DNA from: an uncultured Erysipelotrichaceae bacterium
GTDB taxonomy: Bacteria > Bacillota_I > Bacilli_A > Erysipelotrichales > Erysipelotrichaceae
DNA: 14,375 nt
Assembly (NCBI GenBank): GCA_900314345.1
Contig: OMUX01000104.1
Location: forward strand, 1-14,375
Direction of reading: 5' to 3'
Shown here: positions 7,059 through 14,255 of the stretch, piece by piece
How positions within the stretch are numbered: the first letter of the stretch is position 1
Layout of the letters: every line of letters begins with the position of its first letter
Program-made: the position numbers and the translations under genes
The notes under the pieces: model-generated
What the model saw: the letters and a program-made list of their open reading frames with translations, nothing else
Told to the model about the DNA's origin: nothing
The model's database searches: none

Positions 7059-8317
7059 TACGCAGCTTCCTTTCCGGCAATGAGAAGGACGCTCAGGTCG
7101 TTGACATTAGTTCCCGTAGGACCGGTGATGATCAGACCGTCAGTCTTTTTCAGGGCATGATAAGAATCATTGTCCGCAAGAACAGCAGGGATATGGATAC
7201 CCATTGCAGCAAGCTTTTCACTTGTCGTATCATCGGCATAGCCTCCCGCCGCATCCGTTGGTCCGTCTGTGCCATCGCTTCCCACAGAGAATACAGCACA
7301 GTGCTTCAGACCGCTGATGCCTTCTGCAGCAGACAATGCAATTTCCTGGTTTCTTCCGCCAAGTCCCTTGCCTGTGATATGAACCACGGTTTCACCGCCG
7401 CAGATATAGGCAAGGTTCTTTCCGTCATGAATATGATCTCTGGCAATGGAGGAAAGGAAGCTTCCGCATGCCCTTGCTTCACAGCAAAGGGAAGCAGTGA
7501 GGAAGACAGGCTCATAGCCCAGCTTCTCTGCTGTCTTCATGGCAGCGCTGCAAAGCTGTCTGACGGATCCTGTGACATGGGTTTCCACATTGTCCAGATG
7601 CTTTGGTGTTTCCTGTTTCAGAAGTGCATGTGCATGCTCAGAAAGATGAATGCGGTATTTCCTGATGATGCCGATGGCATCTTCACAGGAAGAGGTATCC
7701 GGTGTGCATGGTCCGCTTGCGATCATATCCAGAGGATCTCCGATGATATCGGAAAGGATGATGGCAAAGACATGGGCCGGGGCACACAGTTCTGCAAACC
7801 TTCCGCCCTTGACCTTGGACAGACGCTTGCGGATGGTGTTGATCTCCGTGATGTCTGCACCGCAGGCAAGAAGCTGCTGGGTGATGTCCTGCAGCTCATT
7901 GAGAGGCACCAGCGGAGATTCAAACAAGGCAGAACCGCCGCCGCTGATCAGGACAATGACTTCATCTTCACTGGTCAGGCTTGATACAAGTTCAATCGCC
8001 TTTTCCGCTGCCTTCACACCGTTTTCATCCGGCACCGGGTGGGCTGCTTCATAGCACTGTACATGAGGGATCTCTCCCTTGACGTGCTGGTACTTCGTAA
8101 TGCAGATGCCGGCATCAAGGCTGTCGCCAAGCTGTTTCTCTGCTGCTTCTGCCATCTGCCATGCGGCCTTGCCGAAAGCAACAAGATACGTCTTTCCCTT
8201 GACCGGGGTTCTTTCTGCCAGGGCAGCAGAAACGGCATTGTCAGGCAATGCCGTTGCCAGAGCATCCTGAATGATCTTCTCAGAATCACTGCGCAGTTTA
8301 TCCATCATTGTATTCAC
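7058..8317 (-). CDS. Glycerate 2-kinase (DUF4147/MOFRL family)
   Basis: A 419-residue protein matching the class II glycerate kinase layout. The N-terminal DUF4147 domain shows AFGKAA (47-52), HPVPD (93-97), SGGGSAL (125-131) and SDIIGDP (189-195). The C-terminal MOFRL domain shows GGRNQE (320-325), SDGTDGPTDAAGG (347-359) and GTNVND (402-407). The family makes 2-phosphoglycerate from D-glycerate and ATP; older annotations call it hydroxypyruvate reductase (TtuD). The start is GTG 8317, preceded by AGAAGAAGAGAG; ATGs nine and twelve bases downstream are possible. It is convergent with the GntR regulator and coupled to the small membrane protein. It could dispose of glycerate made from the sugar acid handled by the neighbouring operon, or glycerate could itself be imported and racemised. 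The sequence does not decide. Confidence 0.93.
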   Translation of the reverse strand: MNTMMDKLRSDSEKIIQDALATALPDNAVSAALAERTPVKGKTYLVAFGKAAWQMAEAAEKQLGDSLDAGICITKYQHVKGEIPHVQCYEAAHPVPDENGVKAAEKAIELVSSLTSEDEVIVLISGGGSALFESPLVPLNELQDITQQLLACGADITEINTIRKRLSKVKGGRFAELCAPAHVFAIILSDIIGDPLDMIASGPCTPDTSSCEDAIGIIRKYRIHLSEHAHALLKQETPKHLDNVETHVTGSVRQLCSAAMKTAEKLGYEPVFLTASLCCEARACGSFLSSIARDHIHDGKNLAYICGGETVVHITGKGLGGRNQEIALSAAEGISGLKHCAVFSVGSDGTDGPTDAAGGYADDTTSEKLAAMGIHIPAVLADNDSYHALKKTDGLIITGPTGTNVNDLSVLLIAGKEAA

Positions 8318-8428
8318 TCAACTCTCTTCTTCTATTTTAATGCGATAACGATGAATCATTTCATGCATGCAATGAACAAATATGACAAACCTGTTCATTG
8401 ATGAAAGAATGTTCATGTGTCCGCTTAA

Positions 8429-8689
8429 GAACAAGCAAAACAGCTTACAGGACCGAAGACAGCCCGGAAGGATGCCTGTTGTGTGAAGGAAGTCAATGTC
8501 TCGTCTGCATACGGCAGCGGCCTCAGCAACAATGCAGAAGATGGCTTTGTCATCACCAATACACTGAAGCAGGTGCCGGCAGGAGATACACCATATACAG
8601 CAGACAGCTTCAGTCTGCTGAAGCGGATCACAACATTGCGGATCAGTACAGCAGCTGCAGTCTGTGCAGGAAAGATGCTGAGAAAATAA
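8429..8689 (+). pseudogene. Remnant of a Cna-B-repeat, LPXTG-type surface protein (C-terminal end)
   Basis: There is no proper start: the frame opens after a TAA at 8426-8428 and ends at the TAA at 8687-8689. The translation contains VKEVNVSSAYGSGLSNNAED and then GFVITNT, the closing strands of a Cna-B (collagen-adhesin B) repeat, normally preceded by YTV. It continues VPAGDTPYTADSFSLL, resembling a decayed sortase signal (LPxTGD). The next segment is membrane-like but carries R and K, and the tail is KMLRK. I infer a 3' relic of a cell-wall-anchored adhesin whose N-terminal bulk is gone. The remaining sequence upstream (8429-8480, with a Cys-Cys pair) does not look like Cna-B, so a deletion or frameshift lies near 8480. 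Confidence 0.6.
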
Positions 8690-8696
8690 GAATGAT

Positions 8697-8732
8697 CACA
8701 ACAGAAGATGCTGAAAGGCATCCTCTGCTGTG
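8697..8732 (+). other. Imperfect hairpin after the surface-protein remnant (decayed terminator?)
   Basis: Bases 8697-8711 pair with 8718-8732 across a six-base loop: CACA/TGTG, CAGA/TCTG and GATGC/GCATC, separated by two A-C mismatches. It starts eight bases after the relic's stop and has no T-tract. Position and shape suggest the former terminator of the lost surface-protein gene. Confidence 0.35.
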
Positions 8733-8780
8733 GCGGGAACCTGCTGTTCAGTCTGCGCTTCCTGTTCTCCATTGACGATC

Positions 8781-8809
8781 TTGATATAAACAGTAAACGA
8801 CAGTAAAAT
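8781..8809 (+). promoter_or_regulatory. Sigma-A-type promoter of the AAA+ ATPase gene
   Basis: TTGATA (8781-8786), an exact 17-base spacer and TAAAAT (8804-8809) form a good vegetative promoter about 40 bases before the ATPase ATG. The spacer and -10 overlap two of the three ACAGTAAA repeats. Confidence 0.7.
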
Positions 8810-8826
8810 AATTTCACAACAGTAAA
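8790..8826 (+). repeat. Triple direct repeat ACAGTAAA overlapping a promoter
   Basis: Exact copies lie at 8790-8797, 8800-8807 and 8819-8826. Start-to-start distances are 10 and 19 bases, close to one and two helical turns, so a protein could bind all three on one face of the DNA. They cover the promoter spacer, the -10 and the start-site region of the ATPase gene, which suggests an operator. Confidence 0.6.
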
Positions 8827-8850
8827 TCAAATATCGAGGAGGTGCTTCCT

Positions 8851-10170
8851 ATGAGCAATCCTTATTCCATGACCTACGGACGGATACCTGATCAATTGAT
8901 TTCCAGACAGATGCAGTCAGACATTGTATGCAATGCTTTTATGGCTGAGCATCCGTCTCAGCAGGTTTTCATGATCACCGGTGTGCGTGGTACAGGAAAA
9001 ACGGTATTCATGACTGAAGCAGGACGCAGACTTGCAGAAGACCAAAGATTTATCGTTGCAGAGCTGAATCCAGAAAAGGATCTTCTGCAGGGACTTGCCG
9101 CAAAGCTTTCGAGTGATCATGCACTTGCCAGGATATTCCAGACTGCAAAGATCAACCTGTCCTTTTTCGGACTGGGGCTGGAAGTGACCGGCTCTGTTCC
9201 GATCACAGATATTGAGACGGCATTGTCAAAGATGCTTGCAAGCCTGAAAAACAAGGGAAAACGTGTATTGATTGAAATCGATGAGGTGACGAATACACAG
9301 AACATGCGAACCTTTTCCAGTGCCTTTCAGATCTTTGTACGGCAGGATCTGCCGGTGTATCTCTTAATGACGGGGCTGTATGAGAACATCAATGCTCTGC
9401 AGAATGAAAAGAGTCTCACCTTTCTTTACCGTGCACCAAAGATTGAACTGAATGCCCTGAACATCGGGGCTGTAGCTGATAATTACCGGAAAACATTCTC
9501 TCTTTCACAGGAAGATGCGCTTGCCATGGCAAAGGAAACCAAAGGATATTCTTTTGCATTTCAGACACTTGGTTTTCTGACCTATGAAAATTCAGGAAAT
9601 TTCCGTATGGTGAGGGATCAGTACAAGCAGTATCTGGAAGAATATTCCTATGAGAAGATATGGTCTGAGCTGTCGGCAAATGACAGGAAGATACTGATTG
9701 CAATGACAACGTGCCCTGGCGGAAGAATACAGGATGTCCGTGAACAGCTGGAATACACGACGAACCAGTTTAATCCATACCGGAAGCGTTTGATCAGGAA
9801 AGGTGTAATTACCGGTACGGAGCGCGGGTACGTGCATTTTGCCCTTCCGCTCTTTGAGAAGTTTGTGGAAGAGTGTGCATCCGATGATGATTGGTCTGAT
9901 CTGACCGAGAACCCGGAGCATGATGAATTTGTCAATGAAGCAGATTTCCAGGGAAATACGTCAAAGCGGGATGTGATTGCCCGCAAGGACAGTATGACAC
10001 TTGCACAGCTGCTGGAAAACAAATACGAAGAAGGAAGGGCAGAAGGCATAGCCCAGGCAGTCTGCAGGCTTTTTGCCAAGGGGAGGAATGTTGGTGAGAT
10101 CATGGATCTTCTGGACCTTGAAAAGGATGCTGTGGAAGCTGCCATACAGAAAGGCAATAAACCTTATTGA
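8851..10170 (+). CDS. AAA+ ATPase with Rpn/PD-(D/E)XK-transposase-like C-terminal tail
   Basis: A 439-residue protein. Walker A is GVRGTGKT (44-51), Walker B is VLIEIDEV (139-146, D144/E145), and a sensor-like LLMTG lies at 171-175. A winged-helix-like region follows at about 275-340 (SANDRKILIAMTT, then YRKRLIRKGVI). This is the plan of stand-alone AAA ATPases often called 'ATP-binding protein' in gut Bacillota. The last 45 residues (KYEEGRAEGIAQAVCRLFAK, then GEIMDLLDLEKDAVEAAI) resemble the tail of Rpn recombination-promoting nucleases, but no nuclease domain is present. ATG 8851 has GAGGAGG eight bases upstream; a GTG at 8842 overlaps that RBS and is rejected. The gene stands alone with its own promoter. 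Its function is unknown; a defence or DNA-transaction role is only a guess. Confidence 0.85.
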   Translation: MSNPYSMTYGRIPDQLISRQMQSDIVCNAFMAEHPSQQVFMITGVRGTGKTVFMTEAGRRLAEDQRFIVAELNPEKDLLQGLAAKLSSDHALARIFQTAKINLSFFGLGLEVTGSVPITDIETALSKMLASLKNKGKRVLIEIDEVTNTQNMRTFSSAFQIFVRQDLPVYLLMTGLYENINALQNEKSLTFLYRAPKIELNALNIGAVADNYRKTFSLSQEDALAMAKETKGYSFAFQTLGFLTYENSGNFRMVRDQYKQYLEEYSYEKIWSELSANDRKILIAMTTCPGGRIQDVREQLEYTTNQFNPYRKRLIRKGVITGTERGYVHFALPLFEKFVEECASDDDWSDLTENPEHDEFVNEADFQGNTSKRDVIARKDSMTLAQLLENKYEEGRAEGIAQAVCRLFAKGRNVGEIMDLLDLEKDAVEAAIQKGNKPY

Positions 10171-10206
10171 GCGGTGCACGTCAGCATAGAAGAAGGAGAT
10201 AAGAAG

Positions 10207-10247
10207 ATTCAGCAAAGGGACAGGCAAAGTTCCTGCAGATGCTGAAT
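10207..10247 (+). other. Inverted repeat in the ATPase-flavodiiron intergenic region
   Basis: ATTCAGCA (10207-10214) and TGCTGAAT (10240-10247) are perfect inverted copies, and an inner CAGG/CCTG pair lies inside the 25-base loop. There is no T-tract, so it is not a clear terminator. It sits just upstream of the candidate flavodiiron promoter and could be an operator or a leader of the ATPase transcript. Confidence 0.35.
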
Positions 10248-10256
10248 TCACAGTGG

Positions 10257-10285
10257 TTGCTGATGCATTGGAATCGGACTAAACT
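10257..10285 (+). promoter_or_regulatory. Candidate promoter of the flavorubredoxin gene
   Basis: TTGCTG (10257-10262), an exact 17-base spacer and TAAACT (10280-10285) lie 36 bases before the ATG. Both boxes are moderate matches. Confidence 0.5.
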
Positions 10286-10320
10286 AAGCCTGTACCAACA
10301 GAACAGAAAGAGGAATAACA

Positions 10321-11709
10321 ATGGGCAAGAAGATTACGGAACATGTTACCTGGGTTGGCAAGGTCGACTGGGACCTGAAGCATTTCCATGGCAACGAGCT
10401 TTCCACAAAGAAGGGTTCCAGCTATAACAGCTATCTGATCCGGGATGAGAAGACAGCACTGATTGATACGGTATGGCTGCCTTATGATGAGGAGTTTGTT
10501 ACTCATCTGAAGGAAGAGATCGATCTGCACAAGATTGACTACATCATCATGAACCACAATGAAGTGGACCACAGCGGAGCACTTCCGGAACTGATGCGTG
10601 AGATTCCAGGCACACCGATCTACTGCACGGCAGCCGGTGAGAAGATCATCAGAGGCCACTATCATCAGGACTGGAACTTCGTCAATGTAAAGACCGGTGA
10701 TACGCTGGATCTTGGCACACAGAAGCTGACATTCATTGAAGCACCGATGCTGCACTGGCCGGATACCATGTTCACATACATGGCAGGCGAGAACATCCTG
10801 TTCTCCAATGACGGCTTCGGACAGCACTTTGCCACAGAATCCCTGTACAACGATCTGGCTGACAAGTCTCAGCTGTACTATGAAGCGCAGAAGTACTATA
10901 CAAACATCCTGAACCTCTACAGTGTGCAGGTAAAGAAGAAGATCAACGATATTCTTGCCATGAACCTGCCGATCTCCATGATCTGCCCGAGCCATGGCGT
11001 CATCTGGAGAGATGATCCTGCACAGATCGTCAGGACATACCTGAAGTGGGCTGATGCATACCAGGAGAACCAGGCTACCATCATCTACGATACGATGTGG
11101 AATTCCACCCGCAAGATGGCGGAAGCCATTGCGGAGGGAATTGAGAAGACAGATCCTGATGTGAATGTCGTGATCATGAATGCCGTCAAGGATGACAAGA
11201 ATGACATCACAACCCAGATTTTCCGTTCCAAGGCAATCCTTGTCGGATGCCCGACCATCAACTACGGTCTGTCCTTCGCGACAGACGGTCTGCTTGGCAT
11301 GGTCAAGGGCCTCAGGTTCAAGAACAAGAAGGCTGCAGCATTCGGTTCCTATGGCTGGAGCGGCGGCGGTGTGAAGCAGATTACCGAAGCTCTGAAGGCT
11401 GCCGGCTTTGAAGTGGTCAATGACGGCATCCAGGAACTCTGGGTACCGGATGAGAAAGCAATTGAGCGCTGCAGGGCATTCGGTGCTGACTTCATCAAGG
11501 CAGTCAATGGCACTGAAGAAGAAGGCAAGGAAGACATGATTCCTGCAGAAGGCGGCAAGTATGTCTGCAGCATCTGCGGGTATGTCTATGATCCTGCAAA
11601 GGGAGATCCGGCAAACGGCATCCCTGCAGGCACACCGTTTGAGAAGCTGCCTGATACATGGCGCTGCCCGATCTGCAAGGTCCCCAAGAGCAAGTTCAAC
11701 CCTCAATAA
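10321..11709 (+). CDS. Flavodiiron protein fused to rubredoxin (flavorubredoxin; NO/O2 reductase)
   Basis: A 462-residue cytoplasmic protein with three domains. The first is a metallo-beta-lactamase-like diiron domain (1-250) with all ligands: H79-x-E81-x-D83-H84, H145, D164 and H225. Next is a flavodoxin-like FMN domain (about 252-395) with [13 protein letters not shown] and SYGWSGGG. Last is a C-terminal rubredoxin (about 413-460) with C416, C419, C449 and C452. Such proteins reduce O2 to water or NO to N2O and protect anaerobes. The fused rubredoxin is the NorV type of arrangement and makes the enzyme its own electron acceptor from an NAD(P)H reductase, which is not in this window. AAAGAGG lies eight bases before the ATG. 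The gene has its own promoter and terminator. Its last 77 bases and terminator start recur at the window's end. Confidence 0.96.
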   Translation: MGKKITEHVTWVGKVDWDLKHFHGNELSTKKGSSYNSYLIRDEKTALIDTVWLPYDEEFVTHLKEEIDLHKIDYIIMNHNEVDHSGALPELMREIPGTPIYCTAAGEKIIRGHYHQDWNFVNVKTGDTLDLGTQKLTFIEAPMLHWPDTMFTYMAGENILFSNDGFGQHFATESLYNDLADKSQLYYEAQKYYTNILNLYSVQVKKKINDILAMNLPISMICPSHGVIWRDDPAQIVRTYLKWADAYQENQATIIYDTMWNSTRKMAEAIAEGIEKTDPDVNVVIMNAVKDDKNDITTQIFRSKAILVGCPTINYGLSFATDGLLGMVKGLRFKNKKAAAFGSYGWSGGGVKQITEALKAAGFEVVNDGIQELWVPDEKAIERCRAFGADFIKAVNGTEEEGKEDMIPAEGGKYVCSICGYVYDPAKGDPANGIPAGTPFEKLPDTWRCPICKVPKSKFNPQ

Positions 11710-11752
11710 GAAGCAGTACTGCAGGATATGCAATGGAAGGTGTCCGGCTTAT
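11633..11752 (+). repeat. Long direct repeat, copy 1 (3' end of the flavorubredoxin gene)
   Basis: This 120-base stretch covers the last 25 codons, the stop codon and the left arm of the terminator. It matches 14256-14375 at 115 of 120 positions. The two copies bracket about 2.5 kb of accessory DNA. Confidence 0.95.
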
Positions 11753-11768
11753 AGCTGGATGCCTTTTT
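11737..11768 (+). terminator. Intrinsic terminator of the flavorubredoxin gene
   Basis: Bases 11737-11748 pair with 11754-11765 (twelve pairs, three of them G-U) around a TTATA loop, running straight into a T-tract. It begins 28 bases after the stop. Confidence 0.75.
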
Positions 11769-11787
11769 AGTCGTCCTGCAGCAATAA

Positions 11788-11819
11788 AACAGCTGACACA
11801 CGAAAGCCGGACAGCTGTT
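11788..11819 (-). terminator. Candidate minus-strand terminator beyond the TnpB element
   Basis: AACAGCTG and CAGCTGTT pair perfectly across a 16-base loop and, on the minus strand, run into TTTTATT. It could stop transcription leaving the tnpB/omega-RNA region about 90 bases past the element end. Nearby, AAGCCGGACA (11804-11813) is an exact inverted copy of TGTCCGGCTT at 11741-11750. Confidence 0.45.
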
Positions 11820-11907
11820 CAGAAAAAACGAGTATCGTTATATTTGCAAAGTTTCGATGATAATTGCCTGAAACGTTACGCTTCGGATCTGCCAGGAGCT
11901 TGCTGAC

Positions 11908-12130
11908 GTGAACCTCCCCTGCTTACGAACCTGACAGTTCTTAGAAGTTGGGGCTTCTTCTACCAGAAGCGTTATAACTTCTGGTACTTGCCGCTGCGGT
12001 ACGATTCGGTAACAACATGCGCTATTGGCATCAGCACTCAGTCGGTAATGCCGACAGCTCATGCCATATATCGCTATGTCATAGGGAATCCTCTGCCTTC
12101 GGCAGTGATCCTTATGACAATACAAGCTCC
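11908..12130 (-). ncRNA. Candidate omega-RNA (reRNA) scaffold of the TnpB element
   Basis: Between the tnpB stop and the right end lie nearly 300 non-coding bases rich in hairpins. One spans 12077-12119 (TGTCATA/TATGACA outer stem, capped by CTGC-CTTCG-GCAG); one is TACCAGAAG/CTTCTGGTA (11961-11969 with 11978-11986); one is AGAAG/CTTCT (11943-11958), whose GGGG loop can pair with the CCCC near the terminus. This is where TnpB guide RNAs are encoded. The guide would be the flank just past 11908, read on the minus strand as GTCAGCAAGCTCCTGGCAGA. The 5' limit is a guess; it may extend to the tnpB stop. Confidence 0.55.
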
Positions 12131-12210
12131 AGATGGTCGTCCGAAGACATGACCACCCAGCACAGGACTAACGTATCGGAGCGTTTCATTGTGCATCATG
12201 GCGTAAGCTG

Positions 12211-13557
12211 TCAGAATGACTGATTGCTTATGCCCAATACTGCGGTTATCTTCCACAGCGTTGACAATGTGCACGTGGTTCGTTTCGCCGCATCAGGAAC
12301 TTCTGCCTTGATGCGCGACCATGAACTCTCATTCATGGTTTTCTGTATTGCTCTGATGAAATACCTTGCGCCTATGGAATAGCTGGCGCTTAAATCACAG
12401 TTGTAGATTCTGCCATTCTGAAAACGGCAGACGGAGTAATTGCCATCGACGGATCTCTCCACTGGTCCTGATCCGTCATACGCAAGCCTGGAGGTATTCC
12501 ATGCACAGACTCTGGAAATCCTTATGCCGTGTCTGTGGGCAATGTTCTCACAGTCTGCCTGGATGGTGTTCTTCCTCCACATGGCAAGCTTCTGACGCTT
12601 CGATCCTTTGATCTTGTGACCGCTGGTATCCAGATGCTCAAAGACAATGACATCACAGTCATTTTCAATGGCATAGTCAGCGATGGCTCTGGCCACCTTG
12701 TATGCGTGCTGTCTGTTCAGATTCCTGACATATCTCCAGAAGGTACCGATGTCATGACTTCCGTGTCTCTTCTGGAACTGTTTCAGTTTGTTCAGTTCAT
12801 GCCATACACGGCCTTTGTCACCCGGGAAGTTAATGAACTTCCTTGCAAGGACAGTACCGTCATATGTTATCAGTGAACATACTGCATCACAGTTAATGCC
12901 AAGATCCACAGCCAGTACACGCTGTTTTTCAAGAGGCAGATCGGAAAGCTCAACACTGACCGTGCATGCAAAACGTAATCTCCAGATACCGTAGTGCTTC
13001 TCCAGTGTCGGGGCAGATACCTTCTCACCGGAAAGCCAGTGTACTCTCAGATACTGCATGTCGGTGTGCTTGAGCTTTACATCATACCAGTCCCATGTCT
13101 TGCCATTGAACAGCTTCAGGGAAGCAGTATCACTGCTCATGTCCTGCACATACATGTTGTCTCTGTAGAATGTGGGACATGTCAGACGGCTGACACCTAA
13201 TCCTGGTTCACTTCCTTTCTTGCCATTGTCGAGCCAGTTCCGGTGATTGGAGACATAAGAGGAATAAGCACCGATGGCATCATTGATGGCAGCACGTCTG
13301 AGGTAGCTGGGCATATTCGGGAAAACGGCGTCAAAGTCATAAACTGCCTTCCGCTTCTTTGTGCTGTGCACTTTCTTCTCAATATACTTCTGCTGTTTCT
13401 TGAGATAGAAAGCAGTCTTAAGCATGTCAGACCATTCAGCGCTGACAGGGCCAAGGAGCCATGATACGGCATTCTGATACACACGCAGGGTTTCTCTGCA
13501 TGCCCTGGTGACAGACTTTGTTCTGATATCCACTGCATAGCTTGTAGTCTGCCTCAT
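12211..13557 (-). CDS. tnpB: TnpB, RNA-guided RuvC nuclease of an IS200/IS605-group element
   Basis: A 448-residue protein with an intact RuvC triad: D218 (VLAVDLG), E307 (VIVFEHLD) and D388 (YNCDLSASYSIGAR). The usual four-cysteine zinc ribbon between motifs II and III is mostly gone: after NTSRLAYDGSG only C377 and C387 remain, where canonical TnpB has two CxxC knuckles. This matches a divergent Bacillota subgroup ending IGARYFIR and KRTTCTLSTL. The frame could open at 13656, but ATG 13557 follows AAGGAGA by eight bases, and MRQTTSYAVDIRTKS is a sensible N-terminus. TnpB cleaves DNA at sites matching its omega-RNA guide next to a short motif and so keeps the element at the donor site. A TATACT -10 lies at 13622-13627 on the minus strand. 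Confidence 0.9.
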   Translation of the reverse strand: MRQTTSYAVDIRTKSVTRACRETLRVYQNAVSWLLGPVSAEWSDMLKTAFYLKKQQKYIEKKVHSTKKRKAVYDFDAVFPNMPSYLRRAAINDAIGAYSSYVSNHRNWLDNGKKGSEPGLGVSRLTCPTFYRDNMYVQDMSSDTASLKLFNGKTWDWYDVKLKHTDMQYLRVHWLSGEKVSAPTLEKHYGIWRLRFACTVSVELSDLPLEKQRVLAVDLGINCDAVCSLITYDGTVLARKFINFPGDKGRVWHELNKLKQFQKRHGSHDIGTFWRYVRNLNRQHAYKVARAIADYAIENDCDVIVFEHLDTSGHKIKGSKRQKLAMWRKNTIQADCENIAHRHGIRISRVCAWNTSRLAYDGSGPVERSVDGNYSVCRFQNGRIYNCDLSASYSIGARYFIRAIQKTMNESSWSRIKAEVPDAAKRTTCTLSTLWKITAVLGISNQSF

Positions 13558-13588
13558 ACCATGTCTCCTTTCCTTCAGAAACAAAAAC

Positions 13589-13612
13589 GATAGTAAACCG
13601 TAGTTCACTATC
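13589..13612 (-). repeat. Subterminal hairpin at the left end of the TnpB element
   Basis: GATAGTAAAC and GTTCACTATC pair over ten positions (one mismatch that is a G-U wobble on one strand) around a four-base loop. Hairpins of this size near the left end are what Y1 transposases recognise in IS605-group elements. Confidence 0.55.
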
Positions 13613-13736
13613 AGTACACGCAGTATAGCCTGGGGAAAGAAGGAATTGAATACCATTTTGAAGAAATTTCAGATTATTTTTCCGGGTACCCTATGTATGG
13701 CTTTCACAATGGTTTTCAGGAGGAGAACTCATCTGT

Positions 13737-14009
13737 TTAACAGGAATGTTCCGACTGAACCCCTCCCTTCAACTTCGTTTTAGAGGAAGGGGTATGCGTC
13801 GTCGTTTTTTGATCAAGCGGCTGGTCAAATTGCTTCTTCCTGCCAGCTCCAACACATTTCCCGCCATGCGTAAAATGTTCCTGATAATAATCTTCACCGG
13901 AAAGTTTGCTGTACTCTGCGGCAGAGATAATTGTTTCATCTGCTGCAATTTCATCCGCGGATTTCTTGACCACAAATCCATCTGCGTCTTTTACATAAAC
14001 ATATTTCAT
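13737..14009 (-). CDS. Small GAGRKK-motif protein of unknown function, C-terminus possibly replaced
   Basis: A 90-residue protein starting at ATG 14009 with AGAGAGG eight bases upstream, a convincing start. Residues 1-46 are acidic (MKYVYVKDADGFVVKK, then SGEDYYQEHF). Residues 48-59 read HGGKCVGAGRKK, the G-G-[KA]-x-x-GAGRK-[KP] motif often seen before DNA-binding segments in small phage or plasmid proteins. After about residue 67 the composition changes (KTTTHTPSSKTK to the end) and coincides with a hairpin of a different kind, so the original C-terminal domain may have been lost at a junction. It lies upstream of tnpB on the same strand within accessory DNA. No function can be assigned. Confidence 0.6.
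   Translation of the reverse strand: MKYVYVKDADGFVVKKSADEIAADETIISAAEYSKLSGEDYYQEHFTHGGKCVGAGRKKQFDQPLDQKTTTHTPSSKTKLKGGVQSEHSC
13759..13793 (-). other. GC-rich hairpin inside the 3' part of the small GAGRKK gene
   Basis: On the minus strand ACCCCTTCC and GGGAGGGGT pair over nine positions across a 17-base loop, with one G-U pair; on the plus strand that pair becomes a C-A mismatch, so RNA of the minus strand is favoured. It is followed by TCAGTCGG, reminiscent of the GGGGAGGTTCAC end at 11908. It may be a relic of another IS605-group right end or a junction scar. Confidence 0.3.
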
Positions 14010-14255
14010 GAGTATTACCTCTCTTCTAAGTATTCTCCAGTCTTTTCCTGGCCAGACGAAGTATTTCCTTAGGGGCCTTCTGACTCTTTTTGTTGCAGTG
14101 GCTCCAGTTCCAAGCTTTCATCTTTATTATGTTCAGTATCTTGAATATGTAAACAAATTCAAAATGAAATCTATTTCTGGCAACTGTGAGTTTTCTGATA
14201 ACTGCAACCAGGAACTCCGGGTTTTGGACGAAGTTGCAATTAAGCGTTGGATGCC
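14010..14255 (-). other. AT-rich accessory stretch with an unassigned minus-strand open frame
   Basis: On the minus strand a frame is open from inside the second rubredoxin copy down to a TAG at 14026-14028, 16 bases before the small GAGRKK gene. It encodes a basic stretch including MKAWNWSHCNKKSQKAPKEI and ILRLARKRLENT. No RBS precedes the internal ATG at 14121. It may be the 3' remnant of a gene cut at the 14256 junction. The base composition is AT-richer than the flanking metabolic genes. I recognise nothing in it. Confidence 0.3.

Larger units (their letters stand above)
11908..13660 (-). mobile_element. tnpB-only IS200/IS605-group (IS1341-type) element; left boundary approximate
   Basis: The element contains a complete tnpB, a 300-base structured non-coding 3' region and a subterminal hairpin upstream of tnpB, but no Y1 transposase tnpA. 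On the minus strand the right end reads GGGGAGGTTCAC, closing at 11908, a typical IS605-group right terminus. The left end must lie beyond the hairpin at 13589-13612; I place it near 13660 without a defined cleavage site. No target duplication is expected for this group. Movement would need a tnpA elsewhere. Confidence 0.65.

Noticed and set aside
8340..8360. Possible second cre site (GATAACGATGAATCA) before the glycerate kinase gene
   Set aside because: It lacks the TG start and core spacing of the consensus, with too many mismatches to support.
8398..8817. Overlapping frames of 125-130 codons on both strands in the 8318-8850 gap
   Set aside because: Both lack an RBS and have Cys/Arg/Gln-rich, domain-free translations. 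The only meaningful frame there is the Cna-B relic at 8429-8689.
10279..11733. 484-codon minus-strand open frame opposite the flavorubredoxin gene
   Set aside because: It mirrors a gene with every metal ligand conserved and has low-information composition. It is a shadow frame.
11838..12125. 95-codon minus-strand frame after tnpB, and plus-strand frames at 11658-11906 and 12017-12223
   Set aside because: They lie in the structured region proposed as omega-RNA or overlap the flavorubredoxin end, without RBS or domain similarity.
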